Origin: Haplomitrium mnioides
Lineage: Eukaryota > Marchantiophyta > Haplomitriopsida > Calobryales
NCBI GenBank assembly: GCA_049999725.1
Contig: JBNGIS010016429.1
Location: 1-20,733, forward strand
Direction: 5' to 3'
Length of the DNA stretch: 20,733 bases
This document shows positions 10,028 to 19,827 of the stretch, in pieces. The translations under genes were made by a program, and so were the position numbers. The notes under the pieces are model-generated. The model was not told where the DNA came from. It saw nothing but the letters and a program-made list of their open reading frames with translations, and made no database searches. How positions within the stretch are numbered: the first letter of the stretch is position 1; each line of letters starts with the position of its first letter.

Positions 10028-11330
10028 CCCGACGGAATCATTTTACTACAACTTCCAAACCATACTCCACTATGTAGTTCACTAAAGCTTCTAGCCTTAC
10101 CTTATAGTTAACTAAACCTTCTAACTTTGACTTATAGTTAACCCAGCCCTACTCAATCAGTTAACTACAACTTCCAAACCTGACTCTTCCTTGTAGTTAA
10201 CTAAACCTTCTATCTCCAGCTTATAGTTCACTAAACCCTACCGAATCATTTAACTACAACTTCTAAACCTTGATCCACTATGTAGTTCGCTAAAGGTTCT
10301 AGCCTTACCTTGTAGTTAACTAAACCTTCAAGCTCTCACATATAGTTGACCCAGCCTCACTCAATCAGTTAACTACAACTTTCAAACCTGACTCTACCTT
10401 GTAGTTAACTAAAGCTTCTAACTCCAGCTTATAGTTAACCAAGCCCAACCCAATCATTTAACTACAACTTCCAAACCTTACTCCACTCTGTAGTTCACTA
10501 CAGTTTCTAGCCTTACCTTATAGTTAACTAAACCTTCTAAGTCTGACTAATAGTTAACCCAGCCCTACTGAATCAGTTAACTCCAACCTCCAAATCTTAC
10601 TCAACCTTGTGGTTAACTAAACCTTTTAACTTCAGCTTAAAGTGAACCAAGCCCTACCGAATCATTTAATTACAATTTCCAAACCTTACTCCACTATGTA
10701 GTTCACTAAAGCTTCTAGCCTTACCTTATTTTTATCTAAACCTTCTAACTCTGACTTTTAGTTAACCCAGCCCAACTCAATCAGTTAACTACAACTTTCG
10801 AACCTGACACTAGCTTGTAGTTAACTAAACCTTCTAACTCCAGCTTATAGTTAACCAAGCCCTACCGAATAATTTAACTACAACTTCCAAACCTTACCTT
10901 ACTATGTCGTTCACTACAGCTGCTAGGCTTACCTTATAGTTAACTAAACCTTCTAACTCTGACTTACAGTTAACCAGCGCTACTGAATAAGTTAACTACA
11001 ACTTTCAAACCTGACTCTACCTTCTAGTGAACTAAACCTTCTCACTCCAGCTTATAGTTAACCAAGCCCTTCCGAATCATTTTACTACAACTTCCAAACC
11101 TTTGGCCACTATGTAGTTCACTAAAGATTCTAGACTTACGTAATAGTTAACTTAACCTTCTAACTCTGACTTATAGTTAACCTAGCCCAACTCAATCAGT
11201 TAACTACAACTTTCAAACCTGACTCTACCTTGTAGTTAACTAAACCTTCTTACTCCAGCTCATAGTTAACCAAACCCTACCGAACTAACTGCAACTTTCA
11301 AACCTGCCTCTACCATGTAGCTAACTAAAC
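10028..11330 (+). repeat. 1.3-kb segment duplicated 4.03 kb downstream, copy 1
   Basis: This run of units shares an ordered set of rare variants with 14061-15333: CCCGACGG, CTATCTCCAGC with TATAGTTCAC, GTTCGCTAAAGGTTC followed by ACATATAG, ACTCAACCTTGT with TTTTAACTTCAGC, ACTATGTCGTTCA, CAGCGCTACTGAATAAG, an unusual TTGGCCAC, and GAACTAACTGCAAC. The offset is 4032-4033 bp up to about 10.94 kb and 4003 bp after that. Individual units have diverged, so this duplication is older than the 360-bp one. This copy keeps monomer A3 at 10944-10973, which the other lacks. Confidence 0.75.
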
Positions 11331-11383
11331 CTTCTCACTCCAGCTTATACTTAACCAAGCCCTACCGAATCATTTTACTACAA
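11210..11383 (+). repeat. Two consecutive B blocks with a 4-bp truncated B3 (174 bp)
   Basis: Two B blocks stand in tandem, the first ending CTACCGAACTAACTGCAAC, four bases short (missing CATT) of the usual B3 tail. The same shortened junction occurs at 15285 and 16549, each inside a 174-bp double B block. The three therefore descend from one event. The blocks are ordinary B, not the B' of the left domain. Confidence 0.8.
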
Positions 11384-11584
11384 CTTCCAAACCTTACTCC
11401 ACTATGTAGTTCACTAAAGCTTCTAGGCATACCTTATAGTTAACTTAACCTTCTAACTCTTACCTATAGTTAGCCTAGCCCAACTCAATCAGTTAAGTAC
11501 AACTTTCAAACCTGACTCTACCATGTAGTTAACTAAACCTTCTAACTCCAGCTCATAGTTAACGAAACCCTACCGAACCATTTT
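11344..11584 (+). repeat. Local duplication at ~2 units, copy 1
   Basis: Closely matches 11757-12000: TTATACTTAACC, TTCTAGGC, TAACTTAACC, CCTATAGTTAGCCTAG, AGTTAAGTACAAC, ACCATGTAG and TCATAGTTAACGAAACC appear in the same order. The offset is 413 bp, two 208-bp units less 3. The missing three bases lie at the right end of this copy, where the B3 tail reads CCATTTTGCAAC instead of CCATTTAACTGCAAC. Confidence 0.8.
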
Positions 11585-11756
11585 GCAACTCTCAAGCCGT
11601 ACTCCACTATGTAGTTCACTAAAGCTTCTAGCCTTACCTTATAGTTAACTAAACCTTCTAACTCTGACTTATAGTTAACCCAGCCCTACTTAATCAGTTA
11701 AGTACAACTTCCAAACCTGACTCTACCTTGTAGTTAACTAAACATTCTAGCTCCAG

Positions 11757-12000
11757 CTTATACTTAACCAAGCCCTACCGAATCATTTTACTACAACTTC
11801 CAAACCTTACTCCACTATGTAGTTCACTAAAGCTTCTAGGCTTACCTTATAGTTAACTTAACCTTCTAACTCTGACCTATAGTTAGCCTAGCCCAACTCA
11901 ATCAGTTAAGTACAACTTTCAAACCTGACTCTACCATGTAGTTAACTAAACCTTCTTACTCCAGCTCATAGTTAACGAAACCCTACCGAACCATTTAACT
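11757..12000 (+). repeat. Local duplication at ~2 units, copy 2
   Basis: Second copy of the block at 11344-11584, with the full-length B3 tail. After it, the next A block (12004 onward, TTTTAACTTTGACTTGTAG) resembles the A blocks that open the three-copy repeat at 15387, 16651 and 18657, so this region may be a relative of that longer repeat. Confidence 0.75.
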
Positions 12001-12300
12001 GCAACTTCCAAACCTTACTCCACTATGTAGTTCACTAAAGCTTCTAGCCTACCCTTATACTTAACTAAACCTTTTAACTTTGACTTGTAGTTAACCCAGC
12101 CCTACTCAATGAGTTAACTACAACTTCCAAACCTGACTCTACATTGTAGTTAACTAAACCTTCTGACTCCAGCTTATAATTAACCAAGCCCTACCGAATC
12201 ATTTTACTACAATTTCCAAACCTTACTACACTATGTTGTTCACTAAAGCTTCTAGCCTTACCTTATAGTTAACTCAGCCTTCTAACTCTGACTTTTACTT

Positions 12301-12520
12301 AACCTAGCCAACCTCAATCAGTTAACTACAATTTTCAAACGTGACTCTACCTTGTAGTTAACTAAACCTGCTAACTCCAGCTTATACTTAACCAAACCCT
12401 ACTAAATCATCTAACTAAAACTCCCAAACCTTACTCCACTATGTAGTTCGCTAAAGGTTCTAGCCATACCTTGTAGTTAACTAAACCTTCCAACTTTGAC
12501 TTATGGTCAACCCAGCCCTA
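12301..12520 (+). repeat. Marker block AACCTAGCC ... ACTAAATCATCTAACT, copy 1 of 3
   Basis: Shares AACCTAGCCAA, TTATACTTAACC, CCCTACTAAATCATCTAACTAAAAC, GTTCGCTAAAGGTTC and TTATGGT with 13133-13352 (offset 832, exactly four units) and with 20417-20636 (offset 8116, 39 units plus 4 bp). A four-unit step links the first two copies; the third is far away yet just as similar. Confidence 0.75.
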
Positions 12521-12640
12521 CTCAATCAGTTAACTACAACTTCCAAACCTGACTCTACCTTGTAGTTAACTAAACCTTCTAACTCCAGCTTATAGTTAAC
12601 CAAGCCCTACCAAACCATTTTACTACAACTTCCAAACCTT

Positions 12641-12780
12641 ACTCTACTATGTAGTTCACTACAACTTCTAGCCTTACCTTACAGTTAACTAAACCTTCGA
12701 ACTCTGACTTACGGTTAGCTCAGCCCCACTCAATCAGCTAACTACAACTTTCGAACCTGACTCTACCTTGTAGTTAACTA
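12641..12780 (+). repeat. Marker block repeated six units downstream, copy 1
   Basis: CTCTACTATGTAG, a C at the usual G of the A1/A2 junction (ACAACTTCTAGCC), a GGTTA variant in A3, TCAGCTAACTAC and CTTTCGAACC recur at 13889-14028. The offset is 1248 bp, exactly six 208-bp units. Confidence 0.7.
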
Positions 12781-13132
12781 AACCTTCTAACTCCAGCTTA
12801 TAGTTAACCAAGCCCTATCGAATCATTTAACTACAATTTCGAAACCTTACTACACTATGTAGTTCACTAGAGCTTCTAGCCTTACCATATAGTTACCTAA
12901 ACCTTCTAACTCTGACTTATGGTTAACTCAGCCCTACTCAATCAGTTAACTACAACTTCCAAACCTGACTCTACCTTGTGGTTAACTAAACCTCTCAAAT
13001 TCAGCTTATAGTTAACCAAGCTCGACTGAATCATTTTACTACAACTTCTAAACCTTACTCCACTATGTAGTTCACTAAAGCTTCTAGCCCTACCTTATAG
13101 TTAACTAAACGTTCTAACGCTCACTTATAGTT

Positions 13133-13352
13133 AACCTAGCCAAAGTCAATCAGTTAACTACAACTTTCGAACCTGACTCTTCCTTGTAGTTAACTAAACC
13201 TTCTAACTCCAGCTTATACTTTACCAAACCCTACTAAATCATCTAACTAAAACTTCCAAATGTTACTCCACTATGTAGTTCGCTAAAGGTTCTTGCCTTA
13301 TATTGTAGCTAACTAAACCTTCTAACTCTGACATATGGTTAACCCAGCCCTA
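13133..13352 (+). repeat. Marker block AACCTAGCC ... ACTAAATCATCTAACT, copy 2 of 3
   Basis: Copy four units to the right of 12301-12520. It differs by AACCTAGCCAAAGTC, TATACTTTACC, CCAAATGTTAC and TTCTTGCC but keeps the whole marker order. Confidence 0.75.
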
Positions 13353-13888
13353 CTCAATCAGTTAACTTCAACTTCCAAACCTGACTCTACCTTGTAGTTA
13401 ACTAAACCTTCTAACTCCAGCTTATAGTTAACCAAGCCCTACCGAACCATTTAACTACACCCTCCAAACCTTAATCCACTATGTAGTTCACTAAAGCTTC
13501 TAGCCTTACCTTTTAGTTAACTAAACCTTCTAACTCTGACTTATAGCTAACCCAGCCTAACTCATACAGTTAACTACAACTTTCAAACCTGACTCTACCT
13601 TGTAGTTAACTAAACCTTCAAACTCCAGCTTATACTTAACCAAGCCCTACCGATACATTTAAATACAATTTCCAAACCTTACTCCACTATGTAGTTCACT
13701 AAAGCTTCTAGCCTTACCTTATAGTAATCTCAACCATCTAACTCTGACTTATAGTTAACCCAGCCCGACTCAATTAGGTAACTACCTCTTCCAAACCTGA
13801 CTCTAAGTTGTAGTTGACTATACCTTCTTACTCCAGCTGAAAGTTAACCAAGCCCTACCGAATCATTCAACTACAACTTCCAAACCTT

Positions 13889-14028
13889 ACTCTACTATGT
13901 AGTTCACCACAACTTCTAGCCATACCTTATACTTAACTAAACCTTCTAACTCTGACTTATGGTTAACCCAGCCCAACTCAATCAGCTAACTACAACTTTC
14001 GAACCTGACTCTACCTTGTAGTTAACTA
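13889..14028 (+). repeat. Marker block repeated six units downstream, copy 2
   Basis: Match to 12641-12780 at exactly 1248 bp. It keeps CTCTACTATGTAG, CACAACTTCTAGCC, TATGGTTAACCC, TCAGCTAACTAC and CTTTCGAACC. It lies just upstream of the 4.03-kb duplication copy at 14061. Confidence 0.7.
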
Positions 14029-14060
14029 AAGCTTCTAACTCCAGCTTATAATTAACCAAG

Positions 14061-15333
14061 CCCGACGGAATCATTTCACTACATCTTCCAAACCTTACTC
14101 CACTATGTAGTTCACTAAAGCTTCTAGCCTAACCTTATAGTTAACTAAACCTTCTAACTTTGACTTATAGTTAACGCAGCCCTACTCAATCAGTTAACTA
14201 CAACTTCCAAACCTCACTCTACCTTATAGTTAACCAAACCTTCTATCTCCAGCTTATAGTTCACCAAACCCTGCAAATCATTTAACTTCAACTTCCAAAC
14301 CTTAATCCACTATGTAGTTCGCTAAAGGTTCTAGCCATACGTTGTACTTAACTAAACCTTCTTACTCTGACATATAGCTAACCCAGCCTCACTCAATCAG
14401 TTAACTACAACTTTCAAACCTGACTCTACCTTGTAGTTAACTAAAGCTTCTAACTCCAGCTTATAGTTAACCAAGCCCAACCGAATCTTTTAACTACACT
14501 TTCCAAACCTTACTCCACTCTGTAGTTCACTACAGTTTCTAGCCTTACCGTATAGTTAACTAAACCTTCCAACTCTGACTAATAGTTAACCCAGCCCTAC
14601 TGAATCACTTAACTCCAACTTCCAAACCTTACTCAACCTTGTAGTTAACTAAACCTTTTAACTTCAGCTTAAAGTTAACCAAGCCCTATCGAATCATTTA
14701 AATACAATTTCCAAACCTTACTCCACTATGTAGTTCACTAAAGCTTCTAGCCTTACCTTATAGTTACCTAAACCTTCTAACTCTGACTTATAGTTAACCC
14801 AGCCCAACTCAATCAGTTAACTACAACTTTCGAACCTCACAATACCTTGTAGTTAACCAAACCTTCTAACTCCAGCTTATAGTTAACCAAGCCCTACGGA
14901 ATAATTTAACTACAACTTCCAAACCTTACTTTACTATGTCGTTCAGTACAGTTGCTCGCCTTACCTTATAGTTAACCCAGCGCTACTGAATAAGTTAACT
15001 ACAACTTCCAAACCTGACTCTACCTTCTAGTTAACTAAACCTTCTCACTCCAGCTTATAGTTAACCAAGCCTTACCGAATCATTTTACTACAACTTCCAA
15101 ACCTTGGGGCACTATGTAGTTCACTAAAGCTTCTAGCCTTACGTAATAGTGAGCTTAACCTTCTAACTCTGACTTATAGTTAACCTAGCCCAACTCAATC
15201 AGTTAACTACAACTTTCAAACCTGACTCTACCATGTAGTTAACTAAACCTTCTTACTCCAGCTCATAGTTAACCAAACCCTACAGAACTAACTACAACTT
15301 TCAAACCTAACTCTACCATGTAGTTAACTAAAC
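14061..15333 (+). repeat. 1.3-kb segment duplicated 4.03 kb upstream, copy 2, one monomer deleted
   Basis: Second copy of 10028-11330 with the same ordered variants. Between 14975 and 14976 the sequence passes from the end of A2 (TTATAGTTAAC) straight to A4 (CCAGCGCTACTG). Copy 1 has a complete 30-bp A3 there (10944-10973). Copy 2 has one extra C, so the net loss is 29 bp, and the offset falls from 4032 to 4003. The deletion is clean at monomer boundaries, as expected from exchange between the A2 and A3 ends, which are nearly identical (TTATAGTTAAC). Confidence 0.75.
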
Positions 15334-15386
15334 CTTCTAACTCCAGCTCATAGTTAACCAAACCCTACGGAACAATTTAACTGCAA
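15213..15386 (+). repeat. Two consecutive B blocks with the 4-bp truncated junction (174 bp)
   Basis: Corresponds to 11210-11383. The shortened junction GAACTAACTACAAC is at 15285. Both blocks carry ACCATGTAG and GCTCATAGTTAACC. It is followed at 15387 by the first copy of the three-copy long repeat. Confidence 0.8.
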
Positions 15387-15743
15387 CTTCCAAACCTTCC
15401 TCCACTATGTAGTTCACTAAACCTTCTAGCCTGACCTTATAGTTAACTAAACCTTTTAACTTTGACCTGTAGTTAACCCAGCTCTACTCAATCAGTTAAC
15501 TACAACTTCCAAACTTGACACTACCTTGTAGTTAACTAAACCTTCTCACTCCAGCTTATAGTTAACCAAGCCCTACCCAATAATTTTACTACAACTTCCA
15601 AACCTTACTCCACTATGTAGTTCGCTAAAGCTTCTAGCCGTACCTTGTTGTTAACTAAACGTTCTAACTCTTACTTATAGTGAACCCAGCCCTAATTAAT
15701 CAGTAAACTACAACTTCCAAACCTGACTCTACCTTCTAGTTAA

Positions 15744-15872
15744 CTAAACCTTCTAACTACAGCTTATAGTCAATCAAGCCCTACCGAATCATTTAACTAC
15801 AACTTCCAAACCTTACTTTACCTTACTTTACTATATAGTTCACTACAGCTTCTAGCCTTAACTTATAGTAAA
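15744..15872 (+). repeat. 129-bp tandem duplication, first copy (B2-B3-A1*-A2)
   Basis: Four whole monomers (30 + 29 + 40 + 30), followed directly by a near-identical copy at 15873-16001. A1* is a 40-bp A1 monomer with a 10-bp internal duplication (CCTTACTTTA twice, 15811-15830) ahead of CTATATAG. Shared oddities include CTAACTACAGC and TATAGTCAA. Both duplication ends fall on monomer boundaries. Confidence 0.85.
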
Positions 15873-16001
15873 CTAAACCTTCTAACTACAGCTTATAGTC
15901 AACCAAATCCTACCGAATCATTTAACTACAACTTCCAAACCTTACTTTACCTTACTTTACTATATAGTTCACTACAGCTTCTAGCCTTACCTTATAGTAA
16001 A
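15873..16001 (+). repeat. 129-bp tandem duplication, second copy
   Basis: Second copy of 15744-15872. Differences are few (CAACCAAATCC for CAATCAAGCCC, and CCTTACC for CCTTAAC in A2). The array then resumes with A3, here ACTTAACC and TAACTTTTGC. The 10-bp CCTTACTTTA duplication is present again at 15940-15959. Confidence 0.85.
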
Positions 16002-16476
16002 CTTAACCTTCTAACTTTTGCTTATAGTTAAACCAGCCCTACTGAATCAGTTAACTACAACTTCCAAACCTGACTCTTTCTTGTCGTTAACTAAACCTTT
16101 TAACTCCAGCTTATACTTAACCAAGCCCGACGGAATCATTTAACTACAACTTCCCGACCTTACTCCACTATGTAGTTCATTAAAGCTTCTAACCTTACCT
16201 TATAGTTAACTAAACCTTCTAACTCTGACTAATAGTTAACCCAGCCCTACTCAATCAGGAAACTACAACTCCCAAACCTGACTCTACCTTCTAGTTAACT
16301 AAACCTTCTAACTCCAGGTTATAGTTAACCAAGCCCTACCGAATCATATCACTACAACTGCCAAACCTTTCTCCACTATGTAGTTCACTAAAGCTTCTAG
16401 CCTTACCAAATAGTTAACTTAACCTTCTAACTCCGACTTATAGTTAACCTAGCCCAACTCAATCAGTTAACTACAA

Positions 16477-16650
16477 CTTTCAAACCTGACTCTACCATGT
16501 AGTTAACTAAACCTTCTAACTCCAGCTCATAGTTAACCAAACCCTACCGAACTAACTACAAATTTCACACCTGACTCTACCATGTAGTTAACTAAACCTT
16601 CTAACTCCAGCTCATAGTTAACCAAACCCTACCGAACAATTTAACTGCAA
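16477..16650 (+). repeat. Two consecutive B blocks with the 4-bp truncated junction (174 bp)
   Basis: Third instance of the 174-bp double B block, with GAACTAAC at 16549. It immediately precedes copy 2 of the long repeat at 16651, as its relative at 15213-15386 precedes copy 1. The double block is therefore part of the longer repeat. Copy 3 (18657) is preceded by a single B block with the same ACCATGTAG and GCTCATAG marks. Confidence 0.8.
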
Positions 16651-17190
16651 CTTCCAAACCTTTGTCCACTATGTAGTTCACTAAAGCTTCTAGCCTAACC
16701 TTATAGTTAACTAAACCTTTTAACTTTGACTAGTAGTGAACCCAACCCTACTCAATCAGTTTATTGCAACTTCCAAACTTGACTCTACCTTGTAGTTAAC
16801 TAAACCTTCTCACTCCAGCTTATAGTTAACCAAGCCCTACCCAATAATTTTCCTACAACTTCCAAACCTTACTCCACTATGTAGTTCGCCAAAGCTTCTA
16901 GTCTTACCTTGTTGTTAACTAAACGTTCTAACTCTGACTTATAGTGAACCCAGCCCTATTCAATCAGTAAACTACAACTTCCAAACCTGACTCTACTTTA
17001 CCTTACCTCACTATATAGTTCACTACAACTTCTAGCCTTACCTTATAGTAAACTAAACCTTCTAACTTTTGCTTATAGTTAACCCAGCCCTACTGAATCA
17101 GTTAACTACAACCTCCAAACCTGACTCTTTCTTGTTGTTAACTAAACCTTTTAACTCCAGCTTATAGTTAACCAAGCCCGACGGAATCAT
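16651..17190 (+). repeat. Long repeat copy 2 of 3 (540 bp, contracted form)
   Basis: Same marker order as 15387-16140 up to the B1 monomer at 16977, where ACTCTAC joins directly to TTTACCTTACCTCACTATATAG (about 16996). Compared with copy 3, 84 bp are missing here: one 89-bp B block less 5 bp. The junction lies in ACTCTAC, which is present both in B1 and in the variant A1* of copy 3, exactly 89 bp apart (18997 and 19086). That is the expected product of exchange between the two. Confidence 0.8.
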
Positions 17191-18240
17191 TTTACTACAA
17201 CTTCGCAACCTTACTCCACTATGTAGTTCGCTAAAGGTTCTAGCCTTACCTTGTAGTTAACTAAACCTTCTAACTCTGACTTATAGTTAACCCAGCCCTA
17301 CTGAATAAGTTAACTACAACTTCCAAACCTGACTCTACCTTCTAGCTAACTAAACCTTCTCACTCCAGCTGATAGTTAACCAAGCCCGAGAGAATCATTT
17401 TACTACAACTTCCAAACCTAACTCCACTATGTAGTTCACTAAAGCTTCTAGCCATACCTTATAGTTACTTAAACCTTCTAACTCTAACTTATGGTTAACC
17501 CAGTTCTACTAAATAAGTTAACTAAAACTTCCAAACCTAACTCTACCTTGTCGTTAACTAAACCTTTTAACTCCAGCTTATAGTTAACCAAGCCTGACGG
17601 AATCATTTTACTACAACTTCCAAACCTTACTCCACTATGTAGTTCACTAAAGCTTCTAGCCTTACCATATCGTTAACTAAACCTTCTAACTCTGACTTAT
17701 TGTTAACCCAGCACTACTCAATCAGGAAACTACAACTCCCAAACCTGACTCTACCTTATAGTTAACTAAACCTTCTAACTCAAGCTTATAGTTAACCTAA
17801 CCCAACCTAATCATTTAACTACATTTTGCACACCTTACTCCACTATGTAGTTCGCTTAAGGTTCTAGCCTTACCTTGTAGTTAACTAAACCTTCTAACTC
17901 TGACTTATAGTTAACCCAGCCCTACTCAATCAGTTCACTACAACTTCCAAACCTGACTCTACCTTCTCGTTAACTAAACCTTCTCACTCCAGCTTATAGT
18001 TAACCAAGCCCGACGGAATCATTTTAATACACTTTCCAAACCGTACTCCACTATGTAGCTCACTAAAGCTTCTAGCCTTACCTTATAGTTAACTAAACCT
18101 TCTAACTCTGACTTATAGTTAACCCATCCCGACTCAATCAGTTAACTACAACCTCCAAACCTGACTCTACCTTGTAGTTATCTAAACCTTGTGACTCCAG
18201 CTTATAGTCAACCAAGCCCTACCGAATCATTTAACTACAA

Positions 18241-18448
18241 TTTCCAAACCTTACTCCACTATGTAGTTCACTAAAGCTTCTAGCCTTACCTTATAGTTAA
18301 CTTAACCTTCTTACTCTGACTTATAGTTAACCTAGCCCGACTCAATCAGCTAACTACAACTTTTGAACCTGACTCTACCTTGTAGTTAACTAAAACTTCT
18401 AACTCCAGATTATAGTTAACCAAGCCCTACTGAATAATTTAAGTACAC
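18241..18448 (+). repeat. Example 208-bp unit in register (A1-A4, B1-B3)
   Basis: Given as a register key. A1 is 18241-18270, A2 18271-18300, A3 18301-18330, A4 18331-18359, B1 18360-18389, B2 18390-18419 and B3 18420-18448. A1 and B1 align (CTTCCAAACC type), A4 and B3 align (CC.AGCCC type, 29 bp), and A2, A3 and B2 align (CTAAACC type). The A block therefore equals B plus one additional CTAAACC-type monomer. The AAGCTT site is at the A1/A2 junction. Confidence 0.85.
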
Positions 18449-18656
18449 CTTCCAAACGCTACTCCACTATTTAGTTCACTAAAGCTTCTAGCCTTGCCTT
18501 ATAGTTGACAAAACCTTCTAACTCTGAATTATAGTTAAAACAGCCCTATTAAATCAGTTAACTACGACTTCCAAACCCGACTCTACCATGTAGTTAACTA
18601 AACCTTCTAACTCCAGCTCATAGTTAACCAAACCCTAGCGAACAATTTAACTGCAA

Positions 18657-19280
18657 CTTCCAAACCTTCCTCCACTATGTAGTTAACTAAAGCTGTTAGC
18701 CTAACCTTATAGTTAACTAACCCTTTTAACTTTGACTAGTAGTGAACCCAACCCTACTCAATCAGTTAGCTACAACTGCCAAACTTGACTCTACCTTGTA
18801 GTTAACTAAACCTTGTGACTCCAGCTTATAGTTAACCAAGCCCTACCCAATCATTTTACTACAACTTCCAAACCTTACTCCACTATGTAGTTCGCTAAAG
18901 CTTCTAGCCTTAGCTTGTAGTTAACTAAACATTCTAACTCTGACTTATAGTGAACCCAGCCCTATTCAATCAGTAAACTACAACTTCATAACCTGACTCT
19001 ACCTTTTAGTTAACTAAACCTTCTAACTCCACCTTATAGTTAACCAAGCCCTACCGAATTATTTAACTACAACTTCGAAACCTTACTCTACCTTACTTTA
19101 CTATATAGTTCAGTACAGTTTCTAGCCTTACCTTATAGTAAACTAAACCTTCTAACTTTTGCTTATAGTTAACCCAGCCCTACTGAATCAGTTAACTACA
19201 ACTTCCAAACCTGACTCCTTCTTGTCGTTAACTAAACCTTTTAACTCCAGCTTATAGCTAACCAAGCCCGACAGAATCAA
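18657..19280 (+). repeat. Long repeat copy 3 of 3 (624 bp, presumed intermediate form)
   Basis: Carries the same marker order as copies 1 and 2 with one A1* monomer (CCTTACTCTACCTTACTTTACTATATAG around 19081-19108) and no duplication or deletion. Its length differs from copy 1 by about 130 bp (the 129-bp duplication) and from copy 2 by 84 bp (the B-block loss). It is the simplest candidate for the ancestral state. Note CTGTTAGCC at the A1/A2 junction and CTTCATAACC in B1. Confidence 0.8.
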
Positions 19281-19411
19281 TTTACTACAACTTCCCAACC
19301 TTATTCCACTACAGTTCACTAAAGCTTCTAGCCTAACCTTATAGTTAACGAAACCTTCTAAATCAAACTTATAGTTAACCCAGACCTACTCAATCAGTTA
19401 ACTACAACTTC

Positions 19412-19722
19412 TAAACCTTACTCTACCTTATAGTTAACTAAACCTTCTAACTCAAGCTTATAGTTAACCAAACCCTACCAAATCATTTAACTACATTTTG
19501 CAAACCTTACTCCACTATGTAGTTCGCTAAAGGTTCTAGCCTTACCTTGTAGTTAACTAAACCTTCTAACTCTGACTTATAGTTAACCCAGCCCTACTCA
19601 ATCAGTTAACTACAACTTCCAAACCTGACTCTACCTTCTAGCTAACTAAACCTTCTCACTCCAGCTTATAGTTAACCAAGCCCGACAGAATCATTTTACT
19701 ACAACTTCCAAACCTTACTCCA
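19412..19722 (+). repeat. Recent 416-bp-spaced duplication, copy 1
   Basis: Matches 19828-20138 at exactly 416 bp (two units), with about six mismatches over roughly 300 bp by my reading. Shared rare variants are CTCAAGCTTATAG, ACCAAATCATTTAAC, CTACATTTTGCAAACC, CTTCTAGCTAAC and CCCGAC(A/G)GAATC. A more diverged relative lies 1672 bp to the left (CTACATTTTGCACACC at 17819), so the two-unit module existed before this latest duplication. Confidence 0.85.
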
Positions 19723-19827
19723 CTATGTAGTTCACTAGAGCTTCTAGCCTTACCTTATAGTTAACTAAACCTTCTAACTCTGACTTATGGTTAACCCAGT
19801 GCTACTGAATAAGTTAACTAAAACTTC

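Larger units (their letters stand above)
15387..16140 (+). repeat. Long repeat copy 1 of 3 (754 bp, expanded form)
   Basis: Opens with CTTCCAAACCTTCCTCC and continues with TTTTAACTTTGAC, CCCTACCCAATAATT, TTGTTGTTAACTAAACGTTC, TAGTGAACCC, CAGTAAACTAC, ACTATATAG, TAACTTTTGC and TTGTCGTTAAC, ending at CCCGACGGAATCATT. The same order recurs at 16651 (offset 1264) and 18657 (offset 3270). This copy is about 130 bp longer than the third because it holds an extra 129-bp tandem duplication (15744-16001). Confidence 0.8.

Noticed and set aside
15811-15836. CCTTACTTTACCTTACTTTA as a promoter-like or microsatellite element
   Set aside because: It is a 10-bp duplication inside one A1 monomer, followed by the normal monomer end. 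It is explained by local slippage and recurs only in copies of the same longer repeat.
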